Origin: Clostridia bacterium
GTDB taxonomy: Bacteria; Bacillota; Clostridia; Christensenellales; Borkfalkiaceae
Direction: 5' to 3'
Length of the DNA: 5,577 bases
Assembly: GCA_017421905.1 (NCBI GenBank)
Contig: JAFOHH010000015.1
Location: 1 to 5,577, forward strand
The notes under the pieces are model-generated. The model made no database searches. It saw nothing but the letters and a program-made list of their open reading frames with translations, and was not told the DNA's origin. Made by a program: the position numbers and the translations under genes. How positions within the stretch are numbered: position 1 is the first letter of the stretch; the number at the start of each line of letters is the position of its first letter. Of this stretch, positions 5,357 through 5,577 are shown in pieces.

Positions 5357-5577
5357 ATGCAATACTCGAAAGAAGTAGAAAATATGGTATGTGTTGCGAA
5401 AGGTCCTAACCACGGTCCTGCTCCCATTCCCGAAGAAGGCAAATGGGTTCAATCCAAGGAAATTAGCGACATTAACGGCTTTACCCACGGTATCGGCTGG
5501 TGTGCACCCCAACAAGGCGCGTGCAAACTGACCTTAAACGTTAAGGGTGGCATCATTCAAGAAGCGTTGGTTGAAAC
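5357..5577 (+). CDS. NifU/IscU-like iron-sulfur scaffold-related protein, N-terminal part only
   Basis: Only 73 complete codons are present; the gene continues past the right edge. Residues 3-20 (YSKEV...KGPNHGP) and 54-74 (GACKLTLNVKGGIIQEALVET) follow the start and first core strand of the NifU/IscU N-terminal fold, which builds and hands on Fe-S clusters in the cytoplasm. Between them is a segment unlike ordinary IscU, with WCAPQQGAC at 48-56 giving Cys49 and Cys56. The usual CGDxxK motif is changed: Cys56 is followed directly by Lys57-Leu58, and the Gly-Asp is missing. From memory, proteins of this kind occur in anaerobic Clostridia beside a so-called GGGtGRT protein; neither has an established function. 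The start is fixed by GGAGG at 6 nt. Use of GGT, CCT and AAC codons fits a well-expressed gene. Family assignment is fairly sure; true scaffold activity is not. Confidence 0.8.
   Translation, partial: MQYSKEVENMVCVAKGPNHGPAPIPEEGKWVQSKEISDINGFTHGIGWCAPQQGACKLTLNVKGGIIQEALVE

Overview
The window looks like a chromosomal segment from a low-to-mid-GC Gram-positive bacterium, most likely a member of the Clostridia. The reasons are strong AGGAGG-type ribosome binding sites, GTG starts, TGTAAT/TATAAT-like extended -10 promoters, a Firmicutes-type RecX with an N-terminal extension, a stand-alone NAD(P)H-hydrate dehydratase, and a NifU-like protein that I recall mainly from Clostridia. The genus cannot be named from this sequence alone.

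Layout: five genes lie on the minus strand, read right to left: tyrS (tyrosyl-tRNA synthetase), yigZ (IMPACT/UPF0029 family), recX (RecA modulator), nnrD (NAD(P)H-hydrate dehydratase) and a DEAD-box RNA helicase whose 3' end runs off the left edge. tyrS and yigZ share a 4-nt GTGA overlap and recX and nnrD share a 4-nt ATGA overlap, so each pair is probably translationally coupled. Between yigZ and recX are two tandem stem-loops with only a weak U-run, which may divide the run into two transcription units or attenuate it. Between nnrD and the helicase is a 97-bp gap holding a near-perfect second copy of the last codons of nnrD.

On the right, a 227-bp A-rich intergenic region separates tyrS from a gene on the plus strand. 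It holds two divergent sigma-A-type promoters, both with extended -10 elements, phased A-tracts, and several inverted repeats placed at the promoters. The plus-strand gene is cut by the right edge; its first 73 codons encode a NifU/IscU-like iron-sulfur scaffold relative with an altered cysteine motif.

The genes do not form one pathway. They are housekeeping functions: translation (TyrRS, helicase), metabolite repair (NnrD), recombination control (RecX). The least understood item is the truncated NifU-like gene; the most unusual DNA-level signals are the duplicated 3' end of nnrD and the palindromes around the tyrS promoter. I saw no mobile element, CRISPR array, tRNA or rRNA.
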